NCBI RefSeq assembly: GCF_036884295.1
Contig: NZ_CP145608.1
Coordinates: 2,376,285 to 2,440,284, forward strand
DNA: 64,000 bases
From: Brochothrix thermosphacta DSM 20171 = FSL F6-1036
GTDB lineage: Bacteria > Bacillota > Bacilli > Lactobacillales > Listeriaceae
Direction: 5' to 3'
Shown: piece by piece, positions 50,155 through 60,098 of the stretch
Layout: each line of letters starts with the position of its first letter
How positions within the stretch are numbered: the stretch's first letter is position 1
Notes under the pieces: model-generated
The model's input: the letters and a program-made list of their open reading frames with translations, nothing else
Databases searched by the model: none
What the model was told of the DNA's origin: nothing
Translations under genes and position numbers: made by a program

Positions 50155-50240
50155 GGAATTAACATAAAAAACGGTACTCTTAAGACATTAACATAGGGAA
50201 TTAACATAAAAAACGGTACTCTTAAGACATTAACATAAGG
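50131..50240. repeat. 42-bp direct tandem repeat, about 2.6 copies
   Basis: Copies begin at 50131, 50173 and 50215 with the unit GGTACTCTTAAGACATTAAC plus 22 further bases (ATAGGGAATTAACATAAAAAAC). The first two are nearly identical; the third is truncated and changed after the stop codon (TAA instead of TAG). The unit length is a multiple of three, and each copy reads GTLKTLT then stop in the plus frame. Confidence 0.9.
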
Positions 50241-50321
50241 AATGGTACTCGCTTGCGCTCCGTCCCATACTGTTCTCGTAAAGCGGATAAACCCGCTACG
50301 ATAACAGCAAAGGATTGGCAC

Positions 50322-51593
50322 TTACTTTCTAGCGAAAATCATCATGAAACACGTACCGCCGCTTGGATTTGCTACTGCTTTAATTGTGCCTTGATGTAGC
50401 GTTACAATCGATTGCGCAATGGCTAAACCTAATCCGTGTCCCCCGCTTTCACGTTGGCGTGCTTTATCCTCACGATAGAATCGTTCAAATAATCGTTCGG
50501 CATGTTCTGGTGCAATGCCAATACCTGTATCAGAGACTGTAAGTTCCCACTGTTTTGCGGTATCTGTTACGCTAATTGTAATCTCGTCCCCTTCACGTGT
50601 ATATTTCAAAGCATTATCAAAGAGAATAATCAGCAATTGCGTCATCAATGTCTGATCAAAGTGTAACTGTTTTGTTGTCTCTATTTTCAATACGAATTTT
50701 TTCCCCTGACTTGCTGCAATTTCGCTATAGGGTTCGCATAATTTTTCGAGATATGGCGCTATCGCTGTTGATGTCATATTCACGTGGACTTCGTTGTTAT
50801 CTGCCCGAGCTAACATCAGTAAATCACTTGTCAATCGACGTAAACGTCTTGTTTCACTTAATGCTAGGGCAATGCTTTCTGCTTCATCTAAAATCGTATG
50901 GTTTGGCGTTGTTAAAAGCTTTTCAAGTTTCGTTTGCACAATGCTTAACGGCGTGCGCAACTCATGTGACGAGTTCTCCACAAATTCTTGCTGTTTCTGC
51001 CAAGCAACCATAATGGGTGCCATATTTTTCCTTGCTAGGTAGTAACTTAGCACAATCGAAATAAGCCAAAACACAATCATACAGCTAATAATTACCTTTT
51101 GAAAAAACTGTACTGTATTTTCTAATTGGTTAGTGTTCGAAACCAATTGTATGTAATACGTTGTACCGTCTAACTTAATTTTCTTGATTACTGAGCGAAA
51201 ACTCATTTGTTGGTCGTAACTATTTTTCACTTGAATGCTGTTAATTTGGTCTGAGTCTGTTTTATTAAATGTGATGTTTTTCAAATCATCATAACGATTA
51301 CCGAGTTGCTGTTCATTCAATAACTTCCCTTTAGCTGACCACACCATCAATTCTGTTTGAAAGCTGTTAGGTGGGTTGTTTAGGTTTCTAAAATCACCTT
51401 CTGATAAGTTACGTTGTACCTCACTACGAATAAAATGTTCATTTGTGATGGCGAGTTGTAATTTTTCATCTACATCTTTATACAGTGATTGTTGTAAAAT
51501 TTGACTAATAATCACACCTAATACCAAAAAGAGTAGACCAAATGCTATCATATTACGAATGAAGAGTGAGCGTTGTTGTCGATGAGCCTGCAT
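50322..51593 (-). CDS. Sensor histidine kinase, module 2
   Basis: A 423-residue kinase with two membrane helices (residues about 12-35 and 160-185) around an extracellular domain of about 125 residues. The phosphoacceptor region is FVENSSHELRTPLSIVQTKL; the ATPase core has ILFDNALKYTREG, VSDTGIGIAPEHAERLFERF and GGHGLGLAIAQSIV. It overlaps the response-regulator stop by 1 bp (TAATG). The paired ABC genes lie convergent to it. The ligand is unknown; module neighbours suggest antimicrobial peptides or envelope stress. Confidence 0.93.
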   Translation of the reverse strand: MQAHRQQRSLFIRNMIAFGLLFLVLGVIISQILQQSLYKDVDEKLQLAITNEHFIRSEVQRNLSEGDFRNLNNPPNSFQTELMVWSAKGKLLNEQQLGNRYDDLKNITFNKTDSDQINSIQVKNSYDQQMSFRSVIKKIKLDGTTYYIQLVSNTNQLENTVQFFQKVIISCMIVFWLISIVLSYYLARKNMAPIMVAWQKQQEFVENSSHELRTPLSIVQTKLEKLLTTPNHTILDEAESIALALSETRRLRRLTSDLLMLARADNNEVHVNMTSTAIAPYLEKLCEPYSEIAASQGKKFVLKIETTKQLHFDQTLMTQLLIILFDNALKYTREGDEITISVTDTAKQWELTVSDTGIGIAPEHAERLFERFYREDKARQRESGGHGLGLAIAQSIVTLHQGTIKAVANPSGGTCFMMIFARK

Positions 51594-52279
51594 TAAGCAC
51601 TCTCCTCTGTTAAGATATAGCCCACATTACGAATGGTATGAATTTCCACTTGTGAGTGCATCTGTTTTAATTTTTTGCGCAAGTTGCTCATATAGACTTC
51701 GACCACAGTATATGTTGTTTCTGAATCAAAGCCCCATATGCGCTCAAAAATTTGTTCTTTTGTAAGAATACGACGTCGCTCTTTAATAAAATAGAGCAGT
51801 AAATCAAACTCTTTCCCTTTTAAGATAAGGTCCTCATCATTGACTGTGACACAACGACTGGTCAAATCACAAGTCGTATTTCGATAAACAACTGTTTGTT
51901 CTGCAGTGAGACCAAGACTACGTTTTAACATCGCTTGCGCTCTCAAAAGCAGCTCTTCGCGATAAAAAGGTTTTGTTAAATAGTCATCGGCACCATTTTT
52001 AAAACCTTCAATTTTAGCAGCCAAACTATCTTTTGCGGTTAACAATAGTGTGGCTGTGTTAATGCCGTTTGCCCGTAATTGCTTCAATACCTCATAACCA
52101 TCTAACAATGGCAACATAATATCCAGTACGAGCAAATCATAACCGCCATACTGTGCTTCATAAAGGCCTTCTTCACCATCATTACAGTGTGTGACGTTAC
52201 CTATTTCTTCTAAAATTTCAGCGATACTGCCTGCGAGTAAAATATCATCCTCTACGAGTAAAATCTTGATTGTTGCCAT
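51593..52279 (-). CDS. OmpR-family response regulator, module 2
   Basis: A 228-residue regulator. The receiver has LLVEDDILLAG, the phospho-Asp in LLVLDIMLPLLDGYEVL and the Lys in DDYLTKPFYREELL. The winged helix has LKGKEFDLLLYFIKERRR and FDSETTYTVVEVYMSNLRKK. It probably controls the ABC genes at 47807-49944, though no direct repeat that could be its site was identified. It is cotranscribed with the kinase. Confidence 0.94.
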   Translation of the reverse strand: MATIKILLVEDDILLAGSIAEILEEIGNVTHCNDGEEGLYEAQYGGYDLLVLDIMLPLLDGYEVLKQLRANGINTATLLLTAKDSLAAKIEGFKNGADDYLTKPFYREELLLRAQAMLKRSLGLTAEQTVVYRNTTCDLTSRCVTVNDEDLILKGKEFDLLLYFIKERRRILTKEQIFERIWGFDSETTYTVVEVYMSNLRKKLKQMHSQVEIHTIRNVGYILTEESA

Positions 52280-52300
52280 CTGTCTGTCACCCTAATCCAG

Positions 52301-52681
52301 TTATTTATTATTCTTTGTTCGCTCAATTTCACTATTTAAAACAGCTTTTGCTTTTAAAATAGTTTTTATTTCAGCTACAGGTACCGCCTGATTAAATTTA
52401 ATCTGCAGTGTTCCTTTGCCTAATTTATAACCTTTTGCTTCTAATTCACTACGCATTTCAGCTGTTACAACATCTGAACCAAAGCCAAAACTAATATGTT
52501 GTTTATGTGCACTAAAGCCGACAAATTGCCCATGATAGTGGTAAAAGGGCACATTATAACTTATCTTTTCTTCTAACCCTGGAATGGTTTCTAAAATAAT
52601 TTGACGCAAAACTTCCATAACCGGTTGCGCCTCTTCGTCTGCGTTTAGAATATAAGTTGTTACATCTGGTATTTTCGTCAT
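52301..52681 (-). CDS. DUF1801 family protein (YdhG-like)
   Basis: A 126-residue protein of the DUF1801 family. Family motifs include EVLRQIILETIPGLEEKISY, NVPFYHYHGQFVGFSAHKQH and GKGTLQIKFNQAVP. Some members in bacilli are described as frataxin-like iron chaperones; others lack a known function. It lies 21 bp upstream of the response regulator gene and may be cotranscribed. A terminator separates it from htrA. Confidence 0.85.
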   Translation of the reverse strand: MTKIPDVTTYILNADEEAQPVMEVLRQIILETIPGLEEKISYNVPFYHYHGQFVGFSAHKQHISFGFGSDVVTAEMRSELEAKGYKLGKGTLQIKFNQAVPVAEIKTILKAKAVLNSEIERTKNNK

Positions 52682-52710
52682 CTCAATTTCCTCCTAATTT
52701 TTACAGTAAA

Positions 52711-52741
52711 AAGGCTGTCCCAACATTATCAGGACAGCCTT
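52711..52741. terminator. Terminator between htrA and the DUF1801 gene
   Basis: AAGGCTGTCC pairs with GGACAGCCTT across an 11-nt loop, with A and T runs on the two sides, so it can work in both directions. On the minus strand it ends htrA. Confidence 0.85.
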
Positions 52742-52753
52742 TTTAATTTATGA

Positions 52754-54082
52754 TTAACTAGAAAGCGCATCACGCTCAGTTAATTTTACTTTTACTGTTT
52801 CTTTTTTACCATCACGGTAAACCACTACATCGACAGTATCGCCAATTTTTAATTTTGAATTGTACAAGGCTTTACGAAGTGACATTGAATCTTTCACTGG
52901 TGCGCCTGCAAAATCTACGATAACATCGTATGTTTTCAACCCTGCATCAGCAGCGGCAGAATTATTTGAAACATTTTGAATCATCACACCGTCAGTCACT
53001 GATTTAGGTAATTTAAGAACATCTACGAGTTGGTTAGATGAAATTGTATTTAAATCACGTAACGTTACACCTAGAGATGGACGTGTTACTTTACCATTTT
53101 TTTCGAGTGAGTTAATAATTGGCTCCGCATCATTAATTGGGATTGCAAAACCGATACCTTCTACTTCAGCAGAAGCCAATTTCATTGAATTGATACCAAT
53201 TACTTGGCCTTCAATATTTACTAATGCACCACCACTGTTACCAGGGTTGATTGCTGCATCTGTTTGGATAACATTTGTTTCCCAATCACTTTTTCCATCA
53301 TTATCAATATCAACTGGTACTGTACGATCAATACCTGAAATAATCCCTTGTGTGACTGAACCTGCATAAGCTGTTCCTAATGGGCTACCAATTGCAATCG
53401 CTATTTCACCCGCTTTTAATGCGGCTGAATCACCAAATGTAGCCACGCTTTTCACATCAGTGTCTTTAATACGTAATACGGCTAAATCAGTCCATGAATC
53501 CTTACCAATCAATTTTGCCTCTACTTTTTTACCACTTGATAAAATAACTTCAAGTGAATCAGCGTCCGCAATAACATGATTATTGGTTACGATATAAGCA
53601 TAACCCTTCTCTTTTTTATAGATAACACCTGATCCTGATCCTGATTCAACGGCTTTATCTGTTGAGGCAGTCTGTTCACTCTTATCAGACCCACCAAGAA
53701 TATCATCAAGACCATTGGATTGTTTTTGATAGTTCAACACACTAACTACGGCATCTTGTGACTTTTTAACAGCATCTGTCACAGCAGAACTCGAATCGAC
53801 AGAAACTTTTTTCACATTTCCTGTTTGTGAACTTTTGGTGCTGTTATCATCTGATAACGGTGTGCTTGAGTCATTTTTCATACTACCTAATCCTAAGCTA
53901 CCGCTCAAAAGCGCCACTACTAAAGCTCCAACAATCACACCAATGAGCCCTACCAAAAAGTGACTGGCACCACTTTTCTTTTTACGTGGTGGTTCTGGTT
54001 TATATTCTTCTGTTTGAGTACCCTTTATATTGTCTTGTTCATTTTGCGTAAGGTGTTCGTGTTCTTTATTCTCTTCACTCAT
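52754..54082 (-). CDS. htrA: Membrane-anchored serine protease HtrA
   Basis: A 442-residue protease/chaperone for misfolded surface proteins. A charged cytoplasmic N-terminus is followed by one membrane anchor (FLVGLIGVIVGALVVALLSG, residues about 42-62). The trypsin-like domain has the triad His in VTNNHVIADAD (about 167), Asp in SWTDLAVLRI (about 200) and Ser in NPGNSGGALVN (about 282). A PDZ domain follows (about 340-435). It is next to the wal operon but has its own upstream gap of 200 bp. Confidence 0.96.
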   Translation of the reverse strand: MSEENKEHEHLTQNEQDNIKGTQTEEYKPEPPRKKKSGASHFLVGLIGVIVGALVVALLSGSLGLGSMKNDSSTPLSDDNSTKSSQTGNVKKVSVDSSSAVTDAVKKSQDAVVSVLNYQKQSNGLDDILGGSDKSEQTASTDKAVESGSGSGVIYKKEKGYAYIVTNNHVIADADSLEVILSSGKKVEAKLIGKDSWTDLAVLRIKDTDVKSVATFGDSAALKAGEIAIAIGSPLGTAYAGSVTQGIISGIDRTVPVDIDNDGKSDWETNVIQTDAAINPGNSGGALVNIEGQVIGINSMKLASAEVEGIGFAIPINDAEPIINSLEKNGKVTRPSLGVTLRDLNTISSNQLVDVLKLPKSVTDGVMIQNVSNNSAAADAGLKTYDVIVDFAGAPVKDSMSLRKALYNSKLKIGDTVDVVVYRDGKKETVKVKLTERDALSS

Positions 54083-54289
54083 CGATCATCCACTCCCTAT
54101 TCTGTTGTTGTTATAGTTTAACTATAAATTATAATCATGAAAAAAATATGACGGTTTTGTAAAAGTTCATGCTCAAATGATTGAACGGTTTATTAACTGC
54201 AAAATAACATAAACACACCCAACATTCAGTCTCGGTGCAACTGATCGTGCGTGTGTCTCCGTCGATTAGACGACTATTATGTTTTTCCC

Positions 54290-55144
54290 TTAAATCAATT
54301 TATTTAAACCTGTTAATGGTGTTGCTTTATTAGGGTCTGTATCAAAAATTTGCACCTGTGGTCCGACGCTAATTCCTTGCTGTGTTAATGTTTGCTCGAC
54401 TGCCATACGAGCAATGTCTTTCATATTATTATCTTGGCTGAGGTGTCCGAGGTAAATACGCTTTGTTTTATCTCCTAACACTTGGCTCATTGCCATACCT
54501 GCATCTTCGTTTGATAAATGCCCTTCATCCCCCAAGATACGCTGTTTTGTACTCCATGGGTAACGTCCTGCTCGCAACATTTGAATGTCGTGATTACTTT
54601 CAAACAGATAAACATCCGCATTACGAATAACGCCTTTCATGCGTTCGCTGACATAACCTGTGTCTGTCATTGTGACAATTTTATGCTGTCCTTGATGGAA
54701 AGCATAAAACATCGGATCCGCAGCATCATGAGAAACACCAAATGATTCAACATCAATTGATCCGAAGGTCTGCACTGTATTTGTATCAAACGTGAATTTT
54801 AAATCCGTTGCAATTTCTCCGACTGACTTCGGCATTGCTCGCCATGTTTTTTCATTGGCATAGATTGGGATTTGATATTTTCGAGCTAATACACCTAACC
54901 CTTTAATATGATCACTATGTTCATGTGAGATTAATATCGCATCAATATCTGCCAAAGAACGTCCGACTGATTGGCAAAGCTCTTCCATTTTTTTGCCGCT
55001 GTGCCCACAATCAATTAATAACAATTGATTATCTGATTCAATCAATGTTGCGTTACCTGAACTTCCACTTGTTAAAAATGAGTAACGCAAGTCAGCGACA
55101 CTTGTTTTAGCTGCCTGTGGCATTGCTTTTGTAATAAATTCCAT
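54290..55144 (-). CDS. walJ: WalJ/YycJ metallo-beta-lactamase-fold protein
   Basis: A 284-residue cytoplasmic MBL-fold protein, with metal motifs [13 protein letters not shown] and TMTDTGYVS, and GHLSQDNN near the C-terminus. The core begins [19 protein letters not shown], as in YycJ proteins; the 22 residues before it are an unusual extension. The start is ATG 55144 behind GGGGGA. In this family the protein is a 5'-3' exonuclease-like hydrolase linked to DNA repair and wall growth. It is cotranscribed with walI, overlapping or abutting it (walI ends 55155). Confidence 0.93.
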   Translation of the reverse strand: MEFITKAMPQAAKTSVADLRYSFLTSGSSGNATLIESDNQLLLIDCGHSGKKMEELCQSVGRSLADIDAILISHEHSDHIKGLGVLARKYQIPIYANEKTWRAMPKSVGEIATDLKFTFDTNTVQTFGSIDVESFGVSHDAADPMFYAFHQGQHKIVTMTDTGYVSERMKGVIRNADVYLFESNHDIQMLRAGRYPWSTKQRILGDEGHLSNEDAGMAMSQVLGDKTKRIYLGHLSQDNNMKDIARMAVEQTLTQQGISVGPQVQIFDTDPNKATPLTGLNKLI

Positions 55145-55154
55145 CTTTATCCCC

Positions 55155-55970
55155 CTATGACTGTGCAGTATACTCAACTTTTTGCGACATTTCTGTCGTC
55201 AATACTTGTCCTTCAATCGCATCTACCATTAGTTGCATGCGTTGATCATCCACTTCTATTGTATAGTACCAAACTGGCATATACACATTTGAACTCTCAA
55301 GATTTCCTAAGATGTAATAGCCCAATTGAATATCTACTAAATCGGCTTTGCTTGGTATTTTATTATTTTGAAATAAACTTTCAAATCCTTGACTAGGTGA
55401 AATCAGATCATTGGTTCCAGAAAGTTTGGTAATATCAGTCAACATTGTTTGTGTGTAACTTTTAACATAACCATCCTCGCAATAAAAAACCAGTTTGGCA
55501 TCATCACCTTCAACGAAACGTTTATTGTCGTATTTTTGCTTAAAGACAATTTCAGTTGTATCATCGTTATAATTTACCATCGAGTAAGATGAGCCTCGAT
55601 AAATATTATTAGCCACATAATTTTTTAACGCGGTGAAATCAGGACCTTCTGCAACAATATCATCTTTCAGTTCACTCACCATCAAAAAGCCATTATTCTC
55701 TAATTTAAACTTTTTTTTTGTTAATTTTTCAAAGTCTTTCAACTTAAATTTATTATAGCGAGCACTAAGATAAGGCGCCGTTGTAGGATGTGTTTTGAAG
55801 TTTACTTTATCAATACTAACTTGCTGCTCTTTTAACGTTTCTTCAAACGATGTTTGGCTTAAAGCATCTAACTCGTTTTCCTGCTGTTTGGTATACCATA
55901 AAAAAGCAAGGTATATGTCCAGTAACAAAAAAACCACTGCAAATATAACAAGTGTTTTCCGCCAATCCAC
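55155..55970 (-). CDS. walI: WalI/YycI regulator of WalK
   Basis: A 271-residue protein with a single N-terminal membrane helix ([20 protein letters not shown]) and an extracellular domain. With WalH it modulates the WalK kinase in the membrane. The domain contains [20 protein letters not shown] and [17 protein letters not shown], the YycI family pattern. The start is GTG 55970 behind GAGGAGG. It lies 15 bp after walH. Confidence 0.92.
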   Translation of the reverse strand: MDWRKTLVIFAVVFLLLDIYLAFLWYTKQQENELDALSQTSFEETLKEQQVSIDKVNFKTHPTTAPYLSARYNKFKLKDFEKLTKKKFKLENNGFLMVSELKDDIVAEGPDFTALKNYVANNIYRGSSYSMVNYNDDTTEIVFKQKYDNKRFVEGDDAKLVFYCEDGYVKSYTQTMLTDITKLSGTNDLISPSQGFESLFQNNKIPSKADLVDIQLGYYILGNLESSNVYMPVWYYTIEVDDQRMQLMVDAIEGQVLTTEMSQKVEYTAQS

Positions 55971-55985
55971 GCCAACGCCTCCTCT

Positions 55986-57266
55986 CTAATCTAAAAATTG
56001 ACTATTGCCATTAACAGTGTAGACCCAACGTGGCTCTAGATTAACAATTGTTGTTTCATGAGATCCTTTTGTCATCTCGTAACCAACTTCTAAGCTGTAC
56101 ACATCATCTAGCGTGCCTAATTTTTTTCGCAGCTTCTCTAAAGCCGCTGTAGGGCTATCTAAGGTTACTTTCACATCTTCTGAAGGAATACTGGTACTTA
56201 ACTCAAACATTGGACGTTGATGCTGGTACACGCTCTCTTTACCCGCTGTTGTGGTTATAACTGCGCCGCCAAAATCACTATAGACTGGCGTGTTATCCAC
56301 TCTCAAGCGATATCGCACTTTAAGTGTATTTTCATCAAAATCTTCAATACGATAGTCACCTGTGAACCCACTATAATTATTAATAAAACTTAAGCTCTCA
56401 CTTAAAACATGCGTTCTTTGAATCATTGCATTGGCATCTGGCGTAATTTCTTGTGCTGGATTGATATATAGCAGATTATCATTATTCATATCATAACGAA
56501 GCAACACACTACCATTAATATATTCACGCATATTTTTATTACTACTCACAAGTGCAGGGTCTTTTTTATTCAATAGTGCTTTTTGAAATTTTTCAATTGG
56601 TAAACTTTCAGCTACATAACTCTTTTTGTCCAAAACCACAGGAATGGACGATGAATTAAATGTGAAATGATTGAGTACAATTGGCAAAACACTAGTGCTT
56701 GTATCTTCACTAAACAAATCCGACAGTTTTTTCGCCTCTGACAACGGCAAATCAGCTATTGCAGAAACACGTGTTGTCGAATTAATGAAACTGACATTAT
56801 TTTTCTTTTTATCAAATGAAATAATAATTTCATCAAATGATTGTTCTTCATCAATTGTGCTTGTATCTATTTGCGTTGCAATTTGCTGAAAACTAGCAAA
56901 GGTTAATGCCACTGGGTATTTGAAGCGCAGTGAATTCGGCAAACTTTCTTCATCAATCAACTCATTTTTAGTGAGTGTACCCGTATTCTTCAAATTGCGG
57001 AAAATTTGACGATGCAAAGTGGCATTAATAACCGTTTCTTGCGATTTTAACACACGCCAGAATGAATTTTCTTTTTGATACATAATCATTTTAGGTTCAT
57101 ATGCTTCCGCAGCACTTTCAGTTTTACCAACAATTACCTTTTCACCTACTGCTGTTTCAATTGTTTCATAAGCGGGTTGCGAGTTCCAAATATTCCAAAC
57201 GAGATAAATACTAATAACAACGAACACGAGCAAGATTATCGCCCAAAAACTTTTTCTCAATCCCAT
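55986..57266 (-). CDS. walH: WalH/YycH regulator of WalK
   Basis: A 426-residue protein with one N-terminal membrane helix (FWAIILLVFVVISIYLVWNI) and a large extracellular region. In bacilli YycH and YycI form a membrane complex with WalK and lower its activity. The start ATG 57266 overlaps the end of walK by 10 bp, so translation is coupled. It has the family pattern of an extended helical C-terminus but no catalytic motif. Confidence 0.92.
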   Translation of the reverse strand: MGLRKSFWAIILLVFVVISIYLVWNIWNSQPAYETIETAVGEKVIVGKTESAAEAYEPKMIMYQKENSFWRVLKSQETVINATLHRQIFRNLKNTGTLTKNELIDEESLPNSLRFKYPVALTFASFQQIATQIDTSTIDEEQSFDEIIISFDKKKNNVSFINSTTRVSAIADLPLSEAKKLSDLFSEDTSTSVLPIVLNHFTFNSSSIPVVLDKKSYVAESLPIEKFQKALLNKKDPALVSSNKNMREYINGSVLLRYDMNNDNLLYINPAQEITPDANAMIQRTHVLSESLSFINNYSGFTGDYRIEDFDENTLKVRYRLRVDNTPVYSDFGGAVITTTAGKESVYQHQRPMFELSTSIPSEDVKVTLDSPTAALEKLRKKLGTLDDVYSLEVGYEMTKGSHETTIVNLEPRWVYTVNGNSQFLD

Positions 57267-59116
57267 CCCTCCTCTGCTTCTTCAACAGAATCATCGTAAG
57301 GTAGAGTGAAAGAAATAATCGTTCCTTTTTCTTCGGTGCTTTCAGCCCAAATACGGCCACCATGAGCATCAATCATTTCCTTGGAAATAGCTAAACCTAA
57401 ACCGGTGCCTCCCATTGCACGAGAACGGGCTTTATCTACGCGGAAAAAGCGCTGGAAGATTTTTTCTAAGTTGTCAGCCGGGATTCCCATACCTTGATCT
57501 CGAATACTAACTTTTATTTCATCTCCCTGTCTTGCTAAGTAGAAGGATATCGTTCCACCGTCAGGAGAGTATTTGATGGCATTGGAAATAATATTATCAA
57601 TGACTTGAACAATTTTATCTTCATCCACTTCAATCAAGATATATTCAGTCGTAATATAACGTTTAAAGGTGATACTGTCCTTTTTAGACATCTCATGTCT
57701 ATCAATAATTTGATTGAAGAAGGAATTAAAATGAACAAAATTTCGTTCGATTTTAGTCCGGCCACTATCCAATCGTGATAATTTTAACAAGTCATTAACC
57801 AGTCGAATCATACGTTCTGTTTCATTTTGAGTGACCTGTATGAAGTGTGGTGCAATATTCTCATCTTTCCATGCGCCATCACCCAATGCTTCTAAATAAC
57901 TTGCCATACTCGTTAATGGTGTCCGGAGTTCATGCGATACATTTGCAACAAATTCACGCAATTCAGCATCCACGCGTTCTTGTTCAGTAATGTCATGTAA
58001 AACGGCAATTACGCCATTAATAAAACCTGTTTCACGTTGAATCGCTGAAAAATTAGCTCGTAAAACATAGTTTTGACGTTCAGTTGAAAGATCGATTGTC
58101 ACTGAGTCTTTTTCTTCCAGAAGCGTTTCATAGGTATGATCTGATTCAATCTTCAATACTTCTGCAATCGGACGTGACATGGCATCCTCTTGATTAATTT
58201 TCAACATATCCGCAGCAGGACGGTTAATCAACATGATTTTCCCACGTCGATCCGTCGCAATCACACCATCTGTCATATACGATAAGATAGAAGATAATTT
58301 ACGACTTTCACCTTCCACACTTGCTTGCGCATCCTGTACTTTACGCGTCAAAATATTAAAAGCTGTTGCAAGTTGACCAATTTCATCTACACCATACACT
58401 TTTACTTTGCGCGAATAGTTTCCGCGTGTCATCGCTACAGCTTGCTCACGCATTTCCTTGATTGGTTTGGTGATTGTTCGTGCCAACCACACTCCTAAAA
58501 GACAAGTAATCGCCATTGCAAAAACTGTCCCTTTGACAAAAATACTCGTGATTTCACTTACTTGCGTATACACTTGTTCAATTTCCGAAACAATATAAAT
58601 AACACCGCGCGTATTATTCTGCAACTTCACCGGTTGCGCCAGGACCCACACGCGTTGTTTTTTATCCTTATCTAATAAAACACTATCTTCTTTCGTGTTA
58701 TTCAATAACGTTCGACGCACCATTTGGTCCTTTGATTGTTGCCCCACAATTTGCTGGTTATCATTGTCTGTTGTCCCAATAACACGGCCACCGCTATCAA
58801 CAACACGTACTTCTCGCACATTCGTTAAACTACCGGCAAAACTGCTCATACTTTTTTGAATTTCAGCTTCGGTTTCCTGTTCTTTTTCTTTAGTGCTTTG
58901 ATTGGCCTTTTTATCCACCTCAGAAATGACTTCCTGGATATTATTCTCCAGCAAGCTCACACGGTCACGAATTGACTGCTGAAAATTGTACACTAATTGG
59001 TGCTCTACTTTTTGGACAAAGTAGGCACTAATAATTTGCATGGCAATTAATACCAGTAGCATATAAACTAAGACAATTTTAAAATGGATAGATTGATATA
59101 TTTTAAGACGTTTCAT
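57257..59116 (-). CDS. walK: WalK (YycG) sensor histidine kinase
   Basis: A 619-residue essential kinase. Two membrane helices (residues about 12-32 and 185-205) surround an extracellular domain of about 150 residues; HAMP (KPIKEMREQAVAMTRGNYSR) and PAS (about 270-375, YMTDGVIATDRRGKIMLINR) follow. The phosphoacceptor region is FVANVSHELRTPLTSMASY (about 390-410). The ATPase core has IDNIISNAIKYSPDGG and GGTGLGLAISKEMIDAHGG. It overlaps walH. Confidence 0.97.
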   Translation of the reverse strand: MKRLKIYQSIHFKIVLVYMLLVLIAMQIISAYFVQKVEHQLVYNFQQSIRDRVSLLENNIQEVISEVDKKANQSTKEKEQETEAEIQKSMSSFAGSLTNVREVRVVDSGGRVIGTTDNDNQQIVGQQSKDQMVRRTLLNNTKEDSVLLDKDKKQRVWVLAQPVKLQNNTRGVIYIVSEIEQVYTQVSEITSIFVKGTVFAMAITCLLGVWLARTITKPIKEMREQAVAMTRGNYSRKVKVYGVDEIGQLATAFNILTRKVQDAQASVEGESRKLSSILSYMTDGVIATDRRGKIMLINRPAADMLKINQEDAMSRPIAEVLKIESDHTYETLLEEKDSVTIDLSTERQNYVLRANFSAIQRETGFINGVIAVLHDITEQERVDAELREFVANVSHELRTPLTSMASYLEALGDGAWKDENIAPHFIQVTQNETERMIRLVNDLLKLSRLDSGRTKIERNFVHFNSFFNQIIDRHEMSKKDSITFKRYITTEYILIEVDEDKIVQVIDNIISNAIKYSPDGGTISFYLARQGDEIKVSIRDQGMGIPADNLEKIFQRFFRVDKARSRAMGGTGLGLAISKEMIDAHGGRIWAESTEEKGTIISFTLPYDDSVEEAEEGWD

Positions 59117-59122
59117 TGCGCA

Positions 59123-59833
59123 TTACTCCTGTTCAGGGTTACGTAGATAATAGCCTACACCACGTCGGGTGACGAGCCAGGTTGGGTGACTGGGTGTATC
59201 TTCAATTTTTTCACGCAGACGTCTAACGGTCACATCAACTGTGCGGACATCACCAAAATAGTCATAGCCCCAAACCGTTTGCAACAAGTTTTCACGTGTC
59301 ATAACTTGTCCTATATGCTGTGCTAAGTAGTGCAACAATTCAAATTCACGATGTGTTAAGTCAATTTGCTGCCCTCTTTTTGATGCCACATAAGCTTCTG
59401 GGTGAATTGTTAACGCACCAATTTTAATTTCAGTGATTTTTTCTTGTTTTTGTGCTTTATCTGCATTGGCATGTCGACGTAGGTTGGCCTTAACGCGTGC
59501 AACAAGTTCACGGTTACTGAACGGTTTTGTAACATAATCGTCTGCACCTAGTTCCAATCCAAGTACTTTATCAAATTCAGAGTCTTTCGCAGTTACCATT
59601 ATAATTGGCATGTCGTATTTTTTACGAATTTCACGACAAACTTCCATGCCATCGCGGCCTGGCAACATAATATCTAAAAGGATTAAATCCGGTTGAAAGG
59701 ATTCAACCTTATCTAAAGCATCATCACCATCGTAAGCTACTTGTACCTCATAGCCTTCTTTTGTCAAATTGAAATCGACGATATCTGCAATGGGTTTTTC
59801 GTCGTCTACAACTAATACTTTCTTTTCACTCAT
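59123..59833 (-). CDS. walR: WalR (YycF) response regulator
   Basis: A 236-residue OmpR-family regulator controlling cell-wall hydrolases. It has [18 protein letters not shown], phospho-Asp in [37 protein letters not shown], and the winged helix [20 protein letters not shown]. It is the first gene of the operon walR-K-H-I-J. The ATG follows a purine-rich site AAAGGGG. It is probably essential. Confidence 0.98.
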   Translation of the reverse strand: MSEKKVLVVDDEKPIADIVDFNLTKEGYEVQVAYDGDDALDKVESFQPDLILLDIMLPGRDGMEVCREIRKKYDMPIIMVTAKDSEFDKVLGLELGADDYVTKPFSNRELVARVKANLRRHANADKAQKQEKITEIKIGALTIHPEAYVASKRGQQIDLTHREFELLHYLAQHIGQVMTRENLLQTVWGYDYFGDVRTVDVTVRRLREKIEDTPSHPTWLVTRRGVGYYLRNPEQE

Positions 59834-60044
59834 GGTAATTCCCCTTTCTTATGTTGATTTAATTTTAAGTTAGTTTTATTTTATTTTAACAGTCATATAG
59901 TCATTATACCCGATTTTCACCACCATCGCACGAAAGCTCTATTGTAAAAGTTGAGAATAGCTCTTAAAGTAACAATAAATACGACGTCTGAAAAATACTC
60001 ATCAAAGCGCCTCATTTATTAATAGCTCCAAAAATATAAAAAAT

Positions 60045-60073
60045 AGCACTTTGACAAAAGATGTCAAAATGCC
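60045..60073 (-). terminator. Terminator of the ferri-siderophore transporter operon
   Basis: On the minus strand GGCAtTTTGACA and TGTCAAAgTGCt pair across TCTTT, followed by T6. Confidence 0.8.
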
Positions 60074-60098
60074 ATTACTACCTATTTATTACCACATT

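Noticed and set aside
50131-50240. CRISPR array
   Set aside because: The units are contiguous, with no spacers, and there is no cas gene nearby.
50043-50321. A minus-strand 92-codon ORF with a thrice-repeated 14-residue unit
   Set aside because: It is the reverse reading of the 42-bp tandem repeat and of the small plus-strand ORF, has no ribosome binding site, and its repeats follow simply from the DNA repeats.
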